64,000 bases of DNA from Priestia megaterium NBRC 15308 = ATCC 14581 (GTDB lineage: Bacteria > Bacillota > Bacilli > Bacillales > Bacillaceae_H). Shown here in pieces: positions 10,885 to 25,179 of the stretch. A program made the position numbers and the translations under genes. The stretch spans positions 2,376,001 through 2,440,000 of the forward strand of contig NZ_CP009920.1 in NCBI RefSeq assembly GCF_000832985.1, read 5' to 3'. The first letter of the stretch is position 1. Each line of letters begins with the position of its first letter. Under the pieces are notes generated by a model. That model saw only the letters and a program-made list of their open reading frames with translations, did not search any database and had not been told where the DNA came from.

Positions 10885-11459
10885 TAAATATTGCAGTGTT
10901 TGCTTCTGGAAACGGCAGTAACTTTCAATCCATCTACGAAGCAACTCAGTCAGGTCGATTAAAAGCAAATATCGCGCTTGTTGTTTGCAATAAACCCGAT
11001 GCATACGTAATTGAACGAGCAAAAGCATGTGGAATACCATGCTTTGTTTGTTCGCCTAAAAACTATGAAAATAAAGAAGCGTATGAAGCAGCAATTCTTG
11101 CAGAGCTTACATCAGCTAAAGTAGAATTTCTTGTTTTAGCAGGATATATGCGATTAGTTGGTTCGACGTTGCTTAAGCCATACAAAAATCGTATTGTTAA
11201 TATTCACCCGTCGCTTTTACCTGCATTTCCTGGGATTGATGCTATTGGTCAAGCTTTTGATGCAGGAGTAAAAGTGATTGGAATTACCGTGCATTTTGTA
11301 GATGAAGGCATGGATACAGGACCAATTATTGACCAGCAGGCTATTCGCATTGAAAAAGGCGATACAAGAGAAACAGTTGAGGCCCGTATTCATGAAATTG
11401 AACATCAATTTTATCCCGCGGTACTGAATGAATTATTTGAACAAGCCGCAGTTAAATAA
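10881..11459 (+). CDS. purN: GAR transformylase PurN
   Basis: Folate-dependent glycinamide ribonucleotide formyltransferase of 192 residues. The start [16 protein letters not shown] is the phosphate-binding loop. The catalytic segment [12 protein letters not shown] is at about 105-116, and the conserved acidic loop [12 protein letters not shown] at about 136-147. ATG 10881 overlaps the purM stop (ATGA); GGAGG stands nearby upstream. A 103-base gap with a good promoter-like sequence follows before purH, so purN may be the last gene of the upstream transcriptional segment, with read-through. Confidence 0.96.
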   Translation: MINIAVFASGNGSNFQSIYEATQSGRLKANIALVVCNKPDAYVIERAKACGIPCFVCSPKNYENKEAYEAAILAELTSAKVEFLVLAGYMRLVGSTLLKPYKNRIVNIHPSLLPAFPGIDAIGQAFDAGVKVIGITVHFVDEGMDTGPIIDQQAIRIEKGDTRETVEARIHEIEHQFYPAVLNELFEQAAVK

Positions 11460-11472
11460 ATAGGATGGAACC

Positions 11473-11501
11473 TTGTCAAAAAAGTTTTAATCCTTTACTA
11501 T
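11473..11501 (+). promoter_or_regulatory. Candidate internal promoter for purHD
   Basis: TTGTCA (11473-11478), exactly 17 bases, TACTAT (11496-11501), in the only large gap of the 3' half of the operon. It could give purH and purD extra expression independent of the upstream riboswitch. Consensus match only. Confidence 0.5.
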
Positions 11502-11562
11502 GGTAGAGTAGTAGTGAAAGAAAGATTTTAAATGAGAGATCGGATCAGGAGGAGTTTACAAA

Positions 11563-14387
<2,825 letters not shown>

Positions 14388-14389
<2 letters not shown>

Positions 14390-14416
14390 AAAAGGAGAGC
14401 TCCGGCTCTCCTTTTT
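14388..14416. terminator. Terminator ending the pur operon, bidirectional
   Basis: AAAAAGGAGAGC / GCTCTCCTTTTT with a 4-base loop, directly after purD. The A/T flanks on both sides let it serve the convergent minus-strand gene at 14420-14677 as well. Confidence 0.95.
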
Positions 14417-14419
14417 ACC

Positions 14420-14677
14420 TTATGAAGGATTATACGTTTCTTCGTTTCCGTTTGGATGGTGTTCATGTTCATCATGTTTTTGACATGAATCATATGCGTA
14501 CGTAAGGGGACAAAAACGCGTGATGCCTTCTGCAACTTTTAAAGCGCCCATTAACCCTAAGAAGATGTATGAATCTTTGTACGGTCTGCGAGATAAACGA
14601 GATGTTGTCCAAGAAAGAAGGGTAAAACCCAGCGTAAGTCGAATTAATGCGTTAACAATGCCGATATTTGGTTTCAT
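14420..14677 (-). CDS. YgaP-like (DUF2892) small membrane protein
   Basis: An 85-residue protein. The beginning MKPNIGIVNALIRLTLGFTL and the segment FLGLMGALKVAEGITRFCPL match the two-helix YgaP-type transmembrane domain (DUF2892) often found alone or fused to rhodanese domains. Two membrane helices span about 8-25 and 38-57. The C-terminal tail is hydrophilic and His-rich (KHDEHEHHPNG), with cysteines at the helix end and in the tail (FCPL, DSCQ). ATG 14677 has AAAGGTGA upstream. It occupies the place between purD and yerA where B. subtilis has yezC. Function unknown; the tail could bind metal, which is inference only. Confidence 0.8.
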   Translation of the reverse strand: MKPNIGIVNALIRLTLGFTLLSWTTSRLSRRPYKDSYIFLGLMGALKVAEGITRFCPLTYAYDSCQKHDEHEHHPNGNEETYNPS

Positions 14678-14723
14678 GTTTTATCACCTTTATTCATAAA
14701 ATTAATAACAGTTTCTGAATGCG

Positions 14724-14752
14724 TTTACATCACGGATGTGTTACGATAAAAA
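14724..14752 (+). promoter_or_regulatory. Candidate promoter of yerA with a dyad in the spacer
   Basis: TTTACA, 17-base spacer, TAAAAA. A perfect dyad ACATC-ACG-GATGT (14727-14739) overlaps the -35/spacer region and is placed like a repressor operator. Both calls are pattern matches. Confidence 0.35.
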
Positions 14753-14779
14753 TACATAGTAAATTAGGGGGAATTTAGC

Positions 14780-16528
14780 ATGCCGGAACAAAGATACCGC
14801 TGGAAAAGCAAACATATTAGACAGCAGCTCTTAGTATTAAACGGTCAAAAAGCACCAACTATTGTCTTAAAAGATGCAACATATTTGAACGCTCGAATGA
14901 AGCAGTGGAAAAAAGCACATATTTGGGTCTACCAAGATCGTATTGTATACGTCGGCTCAGAGATGCCTAAGCACACGGACGCTTCTACAGAGATTATAGA
15001 CTGCAGTGAGAAATATGTGGTTCCTGGGTATATTGAGCCCCATGTTCACCCGTTTCAGTTATATAATCCCCAGACTTTTTCCCAATATGCAGCCAAGCAC
15101 GGAACAACGACTTTGTTTAATGATAATTTAATTCTCGCTTTACAGCTCGAACAAAAAACGGCGTTTTCATTGATTGAAGAAATGAAAACGTTACCACAAT
15201 CGCTGTATTGGTGGTGCAGATTTGATTCGCAGACGGAAATTGATGAAGAGGCTGACATCTTCTCACATACAAACATTACTTCTTGGCTACAAAATGAAGC
15301 TGTCTTACAAGGAGGCGAACTGACAAGTTGGCCGAAGCTTTTAGACGGAGATGATTTAATGCTTCACTGGGTTCAAGAGACAAAACGGATGAGAAAGCAC
15401 ATTGAAGGACATTTCCCAGGGGCGTCAGCATTTACCTTGGCAAAAATGAAATTGCTCGGAGCAGACAGCGACCATGAGTCTATGACTGGGGAAGATGTTG
15501 TTGCTCGGTTAACACAAGGCTATGACGTTGCTTTGCGCCACTCTTCAATTCGGCCGGATTTGCCAAAATTGCTGCAGGAGTTAAAAGAGCTGCAGGTAGA
15601 TTATTTTGACCATATTACGATGAATACAGACGGTTCTCCGCCTTCTTTTTACCAAAATGGCGTGTCAGATATGTTAATTACATTAGCTATTTCAGAAGGG
15701 GTTCCCGTGTTAGATGCTTATAATATGGTGTCTGTAAATATTGCTCGCTATTATAACATGGAACATTTGCACGGGCATGTAGCAACAGGCTGTGTGGCTA
15801 ATATTAATATTTTAGAAGATCCTATGCGGCCTACTCCGGTCTCTGTGCTAGCAAAAGGAAAGTGGATGAAAAAAGAAGGCAAAGAACAAGCATTAGCCTC
15901 AGTAGAATTTCCTTGGGAAAAGTTTGGTTTTTCACCGTTAAAGTTGGACTTTGATTTAACGATGGACGATTTTCAATTTTCAATGCCAGTAGGCGTAAAA
16001 ATGAAAAATGCTGTTATTATGGAGCCGTATTCAATTCACTTGAATGTGAGCGGAGATGTATTGGCCTCTGATCATGATGAAAGTTTTTTAGTGCTGGTGG
16101 ACCGAGAAGGCAAGTGGCGGATCAATACGCTGTTAAAAGGATTTGCGACAAATGTATCGGGACTGGCGAGTTCATTTTCAAATACAGGTGATTTTATTTT
16201 AATTGGAAAATCGAAAAAAGATATGATGTGTGCATTCAAACGTATGAAAGAAATTGGAGGCGGTATTGTCATTACAGAAGATGAGAAAGTAGTATACGAA
16301 CTGGTTCTTCCGTTAAAAGGAGTCATGTCAAACCTGCCGATGGAGGAGTTAAGTAAACGAGAGGTAGAACTCAAGAAAGTGCTGGGTGGGCGAGGATACA
16401 AGCACGATGATCCTGTCTATTCACTGCTGTTCTTTTCGTCTACACATTTGCCCTATATTCGTATCACGCCAGTAGGAATTTATGATGTTATGAATAAAAA
16501 AGTACTTTTTCCGTCTATAATGCGTTAA
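14780..16528 (+). CDS. yerA: Adenine deaminase-family amidohydrolase YerA
   Basis: A 582-residue homologue of B. subtilis YerA, also encoded just downstream of purD. It has the Ade-family architecture: an N-terminal composite domain (IVLKDATYLNARMKQW, about 29-44), the amidohydrolase entry VVPGYIEPHVHPFQLYNP (about 80-97) with the HxH metal motif, ADSDHESMTGEDVV (about 234-247) and MNTDGSPPS (about 277-285), then a C-terminal Ade-type region with GGGIVITEDEKVVYEL. True adenine deaminases usually read TDD where this protein reads TDG, as I recall the family; if so, its substrate may differ. ATG 14780 follows AGGGGG. Adenine to hypoxanthine is the family reaction, but activity here is inferred. 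Confidence 0.85.
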   Translation: MPEQRYRWKSKHIRQQLLVLNGQKAPTIVLKDATYLNARMKQWKKAHIWVYQDRIVYVGSEMPKHTDASTEIIDCSEKYVVPGYIEPHVHPFQLYNPQTFSQYAAKHGTTTLFNDNLILALQLEQKTAFSLIEEMKTLPQSLYWWCRFDSQTEIDEEADIFSHTNITSWLQNEAVLQGGELTSWPKLLDGDDLMLHWVQETKRMRKHIEGHFPGASAFTLAKMKLLGADSDHESMTGEDVVARLTQGYDVALRHSSIRPDLPKLLQELKELQVDYFDHITMNTDGSPPSFYQNGVSDMLITLAISEGVPVLDAYNMVSVNIARYYNMEHLHGHVATGCVANINILEDPMRPTPVSVLAKGKWMKKEGKEQALASVEFPWEKFGFSPLKLDFDLTMDDFQFSMPVGVKMKNAVIMEPYSIHLNVSGDVLASDHDESFLVLVDREGKWRINTLLKGFATNVSGLASSFSNTGDFILIGKSKKDMMCAFKRMKEIGGGIVITEDEKVVYELVLPLKGVMSNLPMEELSKREVELKKVLGGRGYKHDDPVYSLLFFSSTHLPYIRITPVGIYDVMNKKVLFPSIMR

Positions 16529-16558
16529 AATATAAAAGTATCAAAGGAATTTGAAATT

Positions 16559-16584
16559 TGTATGAAATTGGCTGTCTTCATACA
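16559..16584 (+). promoter_or_regulatory. Inverted repeat between yerA and yerC
   Basis: Perfect 8-bp arms TGTATGAA and TTCATACA around a 10-base spacer, followed by a further related half-site (GAATGTATG, 16588-16596). The layout resembles a regulator operator rather than a terminator, since no T run follows. No protein can be assigned; YerC, encoded next, is a TrpR-like DNA-binding protein and is one candidate. Confidence 0.45.
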
Positions 16585-16675
16585 GAATGAATGTATGTGC
16601 AAATAAATATAGAAACTGTATTTTATAGATAGAAACAACCAGTAAAGAAAGCCAATGATAAAGGAGTTCGATACG

Positions 16676-16981
16676 ATGCAAATCAACAAACTACGAGGAA
16701 AAGAATTAGATCAGCTATTTCAAGCGATTTTATCATTAGAAAACCTTGAAGAATGCTATCAATTTTTTGATGACCTATGTACAGTTAATGAAATTCAATC
16801 ATTAGCACAGCGCTTAGAAGTAGCAAGAATGCTGCGAGAAGGCAACACGTACCATAAAATTGAGACGGAAACTGGAGCAAGCACAGCAACTATTTCCCGT
16901 GTTAAACGCTGCTTGAATTATGGAAGCGATGCGTATCAAATGGTGTTAGAACGCCTTCAAGAAGATTCGAATCAAAAGTAA
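16676..16981 (+). CDS. yerC: YerC/TrpR-like DNA-binding regulator
   Basis: A 101-residue TrpR-superfamily protein of the YerC/YecD group. The helix-turn-helix region is visible as LAQRLEVARMLREG followed by TYHKIETETGASTATISRVKR (two parts of about residues 42-76), with TASTAT-type recognition helix. The start is ATG 16676 with AAAGGAG ten bases upstream, giving MQINKLRGKELDQLF, the family start; an earlier in-frame ATG lies before the ribosome site. Its B. subtilis neighbours (yerA, pcrB, pcrA, ligA, yerH) are also here, though glyQS is inserted. Target genes unknown. Confidence 0.88.
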   Translation: MQINKLRGKELDQLFQAILSLENLEECYQFFDDLCTVNEIQSLAQRLEVARMLREGNTYHKIETETGASTATISRVKRCLNYGSDAYQMVLERLQEDSNQK

Positions 16982-17016
16982 AGCGTATGGCTGAAGCAGC
17001 CATACGCTTATTTTTT
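16981..17016 (+). terminator. Terminator after yerC
   Basis: 12-bp stem AAGCGTATGGCT / AGCCATACGCTT with a 5-base loop then ATTTTTTAATT. It lies between the convergent yerC and glyQS genes. Confidence 0.93.
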
Positions 17017-17018
17017 AA

Positions 17019-18401
17019 TTAAAATTGAGTTGCTTCTTCAATGATATTTTTAAGGTCGCTAATTGCTACACGTTTTTGTTCCATTGTGTCGCGGTTACGG
17101 ATTGTTACTTGATTGTCTTCTAATGAATCGAAATCGAATGTAATACAGAACGGCGTACCGATTTCATCATGGCGACGGTAACGTTTACCGATTGAACCAG
17201 CATCATCATAGTCAATCATAAAGTATTTTGCTAAATCTTCAAAGACAGCGCGAGCTTCGTTAGAAAGCTTTTTAGAAAGTGGCAATACAGCAGCTTTAAA
17301 TGGTGCTAAAGCAGGGTGAAGCTGCATAACTGTACGAGAAGAGCCATCTTCTAACGTTTCTTCTTCATATGCATCAATCATATAAGCTAATGTTACACGG
17401 TCAGCGCCTAAAGAAGGCTCGATGCAGTAAGGTACATAGCGTTCGTTTGTTTCTTGATCAACATATTGGAAGTCTTCTCCAGAGTGTTCCATATGCTGCT
17501 TTAAGTCATAGTCTGTACGAGAAGCTACGCCCCATAGTTCTCCCCAGCCGAATGGGAACTTGTATTCAAAGTCTGTTGTTGCATTACTGTAGTGAGAAAG
17601 TTCATCATCATCATGGTCGCGAAGACGAACATTTTCTTCTTTCATACCAAGAGAAAGAAGCCATTTATTACATGTTTCTTTCCAGTAGTTAAACCACTCT
17701 AATTCAGTGCCTGGTTTACAGAAGAATTCAAGTTCCATTTGTTCAAATTCACGCGTACGGAATGTGAAGTTACCAGGTGTAATTTCGTTACGGAAGCTTT
17801 TACCCACTTGGCCGATACCGAACGGAAGCTTTTTACGCATTGAGCGCTGAACGTTTTTAAAGTTTACGAAAATACCTTGAGCTGTTTCAGGACGAAGGTA
17901 AATTTCATTTGTTGATGTTTCAGTTACACCTTGGTGCGTTTTGAACATTAAGTTAAATTGACGAATTTCAGTGAAGTTAGCTGAACCACACTCAGGACAT
18001 GTAATTTCATGTTCTTTAATTAAGTCAGCCATTGCATCAAATGAAAGGCCGTCTACGATCATTTCAATGCCTTTTTCTTGAAGTTTTTCTTCAATTAGTT
18101 TATCGGCACGATGACGGGCTTTACAATCCTTACAGTCGATCATTGGGTCATTAAAGTTTCCTAAGTGACCAGAAGCTTCCCATGTTTTTGGATTCATTAA
18201 AATCGCAGCGTCTAAACCAACGTTGTATGGAGATTCTTGAATAAATTTTTTCCACCATGCTTTTTTAATATTGTTTTTTAATTCTACGCCAAGCGGGCCG
18301 TAATCCCATGTATTTGCAAGACCGCCGTAAATTTCAGATCCTTGAAATACAAAGCCGCGGTGTTTAGCGTGAGATACGATTTGATCCATTGTTTTTGACA
18401 T
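17019..18401 (-). CDS. glyQS: Glycyl-tRNA synthetase (single-chain, class II)
   Basis: Charges tRNA-Gly. The 460-residue protein is the dimeric eukaryote/Gram-positive type rather than the alpha2-beta2 GlyQ+GlyS form of B. subtilis. Motifs: [20 protein letters not shown] at about 19-38, a cysteine pair CKDCKARHR and CPECGSANF that may bind zinc, motif 2 region [11 protein letters not shown], motif 3 [12 protein letters not shown], and the C-terminal anticodon-binding domain. The start is ATG 18401 with AGGAGGAATT upstream; the open frame upstream of it is T-box leader. It sits alone on the minus strand between yerC and pcrB and is regulated by a glycine T-box. Confidence 0.96.
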   Translation of the reverse strand: MSKTMDQIVSHAKHRGFVFQGSEIYGGLANTWDYGPLGVELKNNIKKAWWKKFIQESPYNVGLDAAILMNPKTWEASGHLGNFNDPMIDCKDCKARHRADKLIEEKLQEKGIEMIVDGLSFDAMADLIKEHEITCPECGSANFTEIRQFNLMFKTHQGVTETSTNEIYLRPETAQGIFVNFKNVQRSMRKKLPFGIGQVGKSFRNEITPGNFTFRTREFEQMELEFFCKPGTELEWFNYWKETCNKWLLSLGMKEENVRLRDHDDDELSHYSNATTDFEYKFPFGWGELWGVASRTDYDLKQHMEHSGEDFQYVDQETNERYVPYCIEPSLGADRVTLAYMIDAYEEETLEDGSSRTVMQLHPALAPFKAAVLPLSKKLSNEARAVFEDLAKYFMIDYDDAGSIGKRYRRHDEIGTPFCITFDFDSLEDNQVTIRNRDTMEQKRVAISDLKNIIEEATQF

Positions 18402-18455
18402 TCTAATTCCTCCTGTAAATGGTAGTGATTCAAGCGAAACAAAAAGAGCGGGTAC

Positions 18456-18510
18456 AAAAAAACTCTCGTCCCTGGGCATATCAACAATATGCCCAGGGAC
18501 GAGAGTTTTT
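18456..18510 (-). terminator. T-box-controlled terminator
   Basis: Very long stem: ACTCTCGTCCCTGGGCATAT pairs with ATATGCCCAGGGACGAGAGT, then a T run, directly downstream of the T-box sequence on the minus strand. Confidence 0.93.
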
Positions 18511-18677
18511 CCCGCGGTTCCACCCTGGTTGATACAAAATGTATCCACCTTCGTCTGTATATACTCCAGATTGCCTTTTCCTTAAACCATTCTCTAGGCT
18601 CTCACCGTCCCTAGTTCGCTTTGTGAAGAGGATTTAAGTACTATTGATCCTTCAGCGTATTTCATATGAATTTTAGT
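18456..18677 (-). promoter_or_regulatory. T-box leader of glyQS
   Basis: The T-box sequence AACCAGGGTGGAACCGCG lies at 18513-18530 (minus strand), followed by the terminator/antiterminator module. The upstream stretch is Stem I-like, with a GAGCCTAGAGAATGG segment. A GGC (18575-18573) in an AAAAGGCAATC context is the likely glycine specifier codon. Uncharged tRNA-Gly would stabilise the antiterminator and switch glyQS on. The 5' end is set from the predicted promoter. Confidence 0.92.
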
Positions 18678-18683
18678 AGCTAT

Positions 18684-18712
18684 ATATTAGCATATCCTAT
18701 GCAGAGAAACAA
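18684..18712 (-). promoter_or_regulatory. Promoter of the glyQS T-box transcript
   Basis: On the minus strand, TTGTTT, 17-base spacer, TAATAT, located just before the T-box leader. Confidence 0.55.
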
Positions 18713-18853
18713 TAACCTTGTGCAAAATGGGCTTTTTTTTGTGATGTTTTCTTCCGGGATTTGAGGATAAAACCATATCTTTTCACCATATTTTTTGAAA
18801 ACAAAAAACGTGATGAAAAGTTCGGTTTTCCTTTCATTTCACCCTCTTAGTTT

Positions 18854-18862
18854 TGTTATAAT
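18854..18862 (+). promoter_or_regulatory. Extended -10 promoter element before pcrB
   Basis: TGTTATAAT, a TGn-TATAAT extended -10, about 50 bases before pcrB, with only a weak TTTCAT about 19 bases upstream as -35. Confidence 0.5.
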
Positions 18863-18914
18863 GAACAAATGGACGAGCGCGAACTTTTAAGTGTAAAGAA
18901 ATGGAGGAACATAT

Positions 18915-19613
18915 ATGTATGATATTAAAGAGTGGAGACATGTCTTTAAATTAGATCCTAATAAAGAGATTTCAGATGCAGATTTAGAGAAAATTTGCGA
19001 ATCCGGCACGGATGCGGTTCTTGTCGGAGGATCTGATGGAGTGACTCTAGACAATGTACTGCAGCTGTTAATGCGTATTCGCCGCTACACGGTGCCGTGT
19101 GCGCTTGAAGTATCAACAATTGACTCTGTAACACCTGGGTTTGATTCTTATTTTATTCCGACCGTTTTAAACAGCAAGGATCCAAAGTGGATTGTTGATT
19201 TACATCACGCGGCTATGAAGGAATACGGAGAGATCATGGACTGGGATGAAATTTTTGTAGAAGGATACTGCGTACTTAACCCCGAAGCAAAAGTAGCTGC
19301 GCTAACAGAAGCGAAAACAGATTTGGATGCAGAAGATGTTGTAGCGTATGCTCGTATGGCTGAACGCATGTTTCATTTGCCTGTTTTCTATCTAGAATAC
19401 AGCGGAACGTATGGAGATCCTGAATTAGTGGCAGAAGTGAAAAATTCACTAAATGAGACGAAGTTATTTTACGGCGGGGGTATTGAGACAAAAGAGCAAG
19501 CGAGTGAGATGGGAGAGCTAGCCGATACGGTTATTGTAGGAAATGTTATTTACACAAATTTATCGGAAGCGTTAAAAACTGTAAAAGCAGTAAAAAAGAA
19601 TATTGCACAGTGA
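18915..19613 (+). CDS. pcrB: Heptaprenylglyceryl phosphate synthase PcrB
   Basis: TIM-barrel prenyltransferase that joins heptaprenyl diphosphate to glycerol-1-phosphate, making an archaeal-type ether lipid in Bacillales. Length 232 residues, close to the family's ~228. Starts [15 protein letters not shown]; contains [12 protein letters not shown] (about 37-48), [13 protein letters not shown] (about 115-127), [11 protein letters not shown] (about 158-168) and [15 protein letters not shown] (about 184-198), the phosphate-binding end of the barrel. ATG 18915 follows ATGGAGGAAC. First gene of pcrB-pcrA-ligA-yerH, the same order as in B. subtilis. Confidence 0.95.
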   Translation: MYDIKEWRHVFKLDPNKEISDADLEKICESGTDAVLVGGSDGVTLDNVLQLLMRIRRYTVPCALEVSTIDSVTPGFDSYFIPTVLNSKDPKWIVDLHHAAMKEYGEIMDWDEIFVEGYCVLNPEAKVAALTEAKTDLDAEDVVAYARMAERMFHLPVFYLEYSGTYGDPELVAEVKNSLNETKLFYGGGIETKEQASEMGELADTVIVGNVIYTNLSEALKTVKAVKKNIAQ

Positions 19614-19665
19614 AAAATAAATAAAGTAGAATAGAGAATATATGTTCGATATAGGCGGTGAAAAC

Positions 19666-21891
19666 GTGAATTTTTTAAGTGAAAAATTATTAACAGGATT
19701 AAACCCTCAGCAACAAGAGGCAGTTAAAACGACAGACGGACCACTATTACTTATGGCCGGTGCAGGAAGTGGAAAAACACGTGTATTAACGCATCGAATT
19801 GCGTTTTTAATGGCAGAAAAAGAAGTTGCACCTTGGAATATTTTAGCCATTACTTTTACAAACAAAGCAGCTCGTGAAATGAGAGAGCGTGTTTCAAATA
19901 TCGTTGGCGGAGTGGCAGAAGATATCTGGATTTCAACGTTCCACTCGATGTGCGTGCGTATTTTACGAAGAGATATTGATCGTATTGGCTTTAATCGTAA
20001 CTTTACGATTTTAGATTCAACGGATCAGCTTTCCGTTATTAAAAATATTTTAAAAGACCAAAACATCGATCCAAAAAAATTCGATCCGCGCTCGTTATTA
20101 GGAAGCATTAGTTCAGCTAAAAATGAACTGAAAGTAGCGGAAGAATTTGATAAAACAGCAACGGGACCTTATGAAGAAGTTGTAAGCAAAGTCTACAAAG
20201 AGTATGAAAAGCGTTTAAAGAAAAACCAAGCGCTCGATTTTGATGATTTGATTATGACAACGATTCAGCTATTTAAACGAGTTCCTGAAGTGTTAACTTA
20301 CTATCAGCGCAAGTTTCAATATATTCATGTGGACGAGTATCAAGATACAAATCATGCACAGTATATGCTGGTTCGCTTGCTAGCTGCAAGATTTGAAAAT
20401 GTATGCGTAGTAGGGGATTCAGATCAGTCTATTTACCGCTGGCGCGGGGCTGATATTACAAATATCTTGTCATTTGAAAAAGATTACCCAAAAGCCAAAA
20501 CTATTTTGCTTGAACAAAATTATCGTTCAACTAAAACGATTTTGGCTGCGGCAAACGGCGTCATTGCAAACAATATGAATCGTAAAGTGAAAAACTTATG
20601 GACGGAAAACGATGAAGGCCAGAAGATTTATCATTACCAAGCAATGAGTGAGCATGATGAGGCACAGTTTGTAGCACGTAAAATTAAAGAAGCAGTAGAC
20701 AGCGGAAAGCGTAAATACAGTGATTTTGCCATTTTGTATCGTACAAATGCACAGTCTCGTGTGATGGAGGAAGTGCTGTTAAAATCCAATATTAATTATA
20801 CAATTGTCGGCGGCATTAAGTTCTACGACCGCAAAGAGATTAAAGATTTGCTTGCATACTTGCGCTTAATTGCCAACCAAGATGATGACATTAGCTTAGC
20901 TCGTATTGTGAACGTTCCAAAGCGCGGAGTTGGAGCTACTTCAGTCGATAAAGTGGCCAATTACGGAAACGTTCATGACATTTCTATTTTCAAAGCGCTG
21001 GATGAAGTAGAATTAATGGGGTTAACAGGCAAAGCAACAAAAGCCCTTCGTGATTTCCAATCGATGATTTCGAACTTAGCTCAAATGCAAGACTATATGT
21101 CTGTTACAGAGCTTGTGGAACAAGTATTAGAAAGAACAGGATACCGTGAAGCGCTTAAAGTGGAAAAAACAATTGAAGCACAAAGCCGCTTAGAGAATAT
21201 TGATGAGTTTTTATCTGTCACAAAAACGTTTGAAGAAGCAAGTGAAGATAAAAGCTTAGTAGCATTTTTAACCGATTTAGCACTTGTTGCTGATATCGAT
21301 AAGCTTGAAGACGAGGAAGAAGAAGAGAACGAACAAGTGATTCTGATGACGCTTCACTCGGCAAAAGGTCTAGAGTTCCCGGTTGTTTTTCTAATGGGTA
21401 TGGAAGAAGGCGTATTCCCTCATAGCCGATCATTATTCGAAGATAATGAAATGGAAGAGGAACGACGCTTAGCCTACGTAGGGATTACGCGTGCTGAACA
21501 AGAATTGTATTTATTAAATGCTCAAATGCGCACACTATTTGGTAAAACAAACGTTAATCCAAAATCCCGCTTCATTGGAGAAATCCCAAGCGAGCTTGTG
21601 GAATCTTTAAATGAAGCAATGCGCAAACCTGCTGCTGGTCGTTCAGGGGCTTCAGCTTCGCCGTTTGCAGCGCGCCGACAAGCGGCCGTGGCAAAAACGA
21701 AGCTTGTGTCAACAGGCAGTGAATCAATTGGATGGAGCGTTGGAGATAAGGCCGAGCATAAAAAATGGGGAATTGGTACAGTTGTAAGTGTAAAAGGAGA
21801 AGGAGATTCAAAAGAATTAGACATTGCTTTTCCTAGTCCTACAGGTGTAAAAAGACTGCTTGCTAAATTTGCCCCGGTTACGAAAGTGTAA
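19666..21891 (+). CDS. pcrA: ATP-dependent DNA helicase PcrA
   Basis: UvrD/Rep-type superfamily 1 3'-5' helicase for repair, replication restart and rolling-circle replication. It has 741 residues. Walker A AGAGSGKT at 31-38, Walker B VDEYQDTN, motif [17 protein letters not shown], motif [21 protein letters not shown] and [13 protein letters not shown] are all present. The C-terminus holds the RNA-polymerase-binding Tudor-like segment ([16 protein letters not shown]). GTG 19666 was chosen because it follows AGGCGGTGAAAA and gives the family start [15 protein letters not shown]; an ATG at 19642 would add eight residues without a ribosome site. Followed by ligA at 20 bases. Confidence 0.96.
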   Translation: MNFLSEKLLTGLNPQQQEAVKTTDGPLLLMAGAGSGKTRVLTHRIAFLMAEKEVAPWNILAITFTNKAAREMRERVSNIVGGVAEDIWISTFHSMCVRILRRDIDRIGFNRNFTILDSTDQLSVIKNILKDQNIDPKKFDPRSLLGSISSAKNELKVAEEFDKTATGPYEEVVSKVYKEYEKRLKKNQALDFDDLIMTTIQLFKRVPEVLTYYQRKFQYIHVDEYQDTNHAQYMLVRLLAARFENVCVVGDSDQSIYRWRGADITNILSFEKDYPKAKTILLEQNYRSTKTILAAANGVIANNMNRKVKNLWTENDEGQKIYHYQAMSEHDEAQFVARKIKEAVDSGKRKYSDFAILYRTNAQSRVMEEVLLKSNINYTIVGGIKFYDRKEIKDLLAYLRLIANQDDDISLARIVNVPKRGVGATSVDKVANYGNVHDISIFKALDEVELMGLTGKATKALRDFQSMISNLAQMQDYMSVTELVEQVLERTGYREALKVEKTIEAQSRLENIDEFLSVTKTFEEASEDKSLVAFLTDLALVADIDKLEDEEEEENEQVILMTLHSAKGLEFPVVFLMGMEEGVFPHSRSLFEDNEMEEERRLAYVGITRAEQELYLLNAQMRTLFGKTNVNPKSRFIGEIPSELVESLNEAMRKPAAGRSGASASPFAARRQAAVAKTKLVSTGSESIGWSVGDKAEHKKWGIGTVVSVKGEGDSKELDIAFPSPTGVKRLLAKFAPVTKV

Positions 21892-21908
21892 TCGTGAAAA
21901 GGAGCTAG

Positions 21909-23918
<2,010 letters not shown>

Positions 23919-23931
23919 GAGGTGTGTGTAG

Positions 23932-25125
23932 TTGAAAAAGATATTGTTACTTTCTCTTGCGGTCATGCTTGTAACTTCAGCGTGTGCACCGAATCTTTCG
24001 GACGATAAAGAGACTGTTCAACAAACCAACAACAAGAAAGAAAAAGCAGTTATTCCGAAGTATAGTATTTCAGATGATTATTACCGAACAATTCTTCCAT
24101 TTAAAGCGGGAGTGGCAAGAGGCTTAGTCGCAGCAAACTTAAACAACCGCTTGGATGCGCAAGAATTTGAAACAGGCTTAATGCGCTTATCGACAGATAG
24201 CTATTCTCCGAAAAAATATGTGTATCAAGAAGGCCAGTACCTTGATAAAGATACTATTCGCTCATGGTTAAGCCGTAAGCTGAGCGATAAACAGTTTAAA
24301 GATCTTCAAAGTAAAACAAAAGATAAGACGGCGAAAAAGAAGCTTAAAAACAATGGGTTAAATCCAATCGATACGGAAAAAGGCGATTTGAAAACTCGTA
24401 ACGAAACAAGCCCAATGTACTTAGCGAACATTACTGAGCAAGATTACCTTATCCAAGACGGAGACGACAAGGTAAAACTTGGAGGCGTCACAATTGGCCT
24501 GGCGATGAATTCCGTTCATTATTATACAGAAGAAAATGGCTATGCTCGTGAAGTGAAGCTTACAAATAAAGAGATTGAAGCCCAAGGAAAGCAAATGGCA
24601 GATGAGATTGTTAAGCGTATGCGCGACATCAAAGGCCTAGAAAATGTGCCAGTTCGAGTAGCGCTATTCAAACAAAGTGCTAAGTCTTCTTTAACACCGG
24701 GTAACTTTATAGCTGTCGGAAATGCAGGTTCAAATGATACGGCCGTTGGCAGCTGGGATAATTTAGACGAGCAATATTATTTATTCCCATCATCAGATGC
24801 AACAAAAGATCATCGAGACGATGCGATGAAATTTGATGAGTTTAAAGCGCAAATCGAAGACTACTTCCCGAACTTTACAAGCGTAGTAGGGAAAGGGTAT
24901 TACAAAGATGGACAGCTTCAAAAGATGACGATTGATATTCCCGTACAATTTTACGGAAAAGGTGAAATTGTAGGATTTACTCAGTACGTTGCTGGTTTAA
25001 TGCTTGATCATTTCCCTTCATATATGGAAACGAGTATCTCTATTAACTCAGTAAGCGGACCGGAAGCTCTCATTGTTAGAAAAGCAGATGAAGACAAGCC
25101 GTTCGTTCATATTTACGAAGAGTAA
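23932..25125 (+). CDS. yerH: CamS/YerH family lipoprotein
   Basis: A 397-residue CamS-family protein (named for the enterococcal cAM373 pheromone precursor). The signal peptide is followed by a lipobox TSAC with the acylated Cys at residue 18. The mature part is hydrophilic and extracellular, with conserved stretches FKAGVARGLVAANLNNRLD (about 57-75), VTIGLAMNSVHYY (about 185-197) and SVVGKGYYKDGQLQKMTIDI. The start is TTG 23932 with GAGGTGTG upstream. In enterococci the cleaved signal peptide can act as a pheromone, but nothing here proves that role. It ends the pcrBA-ligA unit and is followed by a strong terminator. Confidence 0.92.
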   Translation: MKKILLLSLAVMLVTSACAPNLSDDKETVQQTNNKKEKAVIPKYSISDDYYRTILPFKAGVARGLVAANLNNRLDAQEFETGLMRLSTDSYSPKKYVYQEGQYLDKDTIRSWLSRKLSDKQFKDLQSKTKDKTAKKKLKNNGLNPIDTEKGDLKTRNETSPMYLANITEQDYLIQDGDDKVKLGGVTIGLAMNSVHYYTEENGYAREVKLTNKEIEAQGKQMADEIVKRMRDIKGLENVPVRVALFKQSAKSSLTPGNFIAVGNAGSNDTAVGSWDNLDEQYYLFPSSDATKDHRDDAMKFDEFKAQIEDYFPNFTSVVGKGYYKDGQLQKMTIDIPVQFYGKGEIVGFTQYVAGLMLDHFPSYMETSISINSVSGPEALIVRKADEDKPFVHIYEE

Positions 25126-25126
25126 G

Positions 25127-25160
25127 CAAAAAAGACACTGCTCAAGCAGTGTCTTTTTCT
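25127..25160. terminator. Terminator between yerH and the convergent HExxH gene
   Basis: 13-bp stem AAAAAGACACTGC / GCAGTGTCTTTTT, 4-base loop, T-rich 3' end. Symmetric A/T flanks suggest it works in both directions. Confidence 0.93.
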
Positions 25161-25179
25161 AATTCTATGAGATTGCCTC

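Noticed and set aside
18402-18548. N-terminal extension of glycyl-tRNA synthetase
   Set aside because: The sequence is the T-box and terminator of the leader; the normal start with AGGAGG is at 18401.
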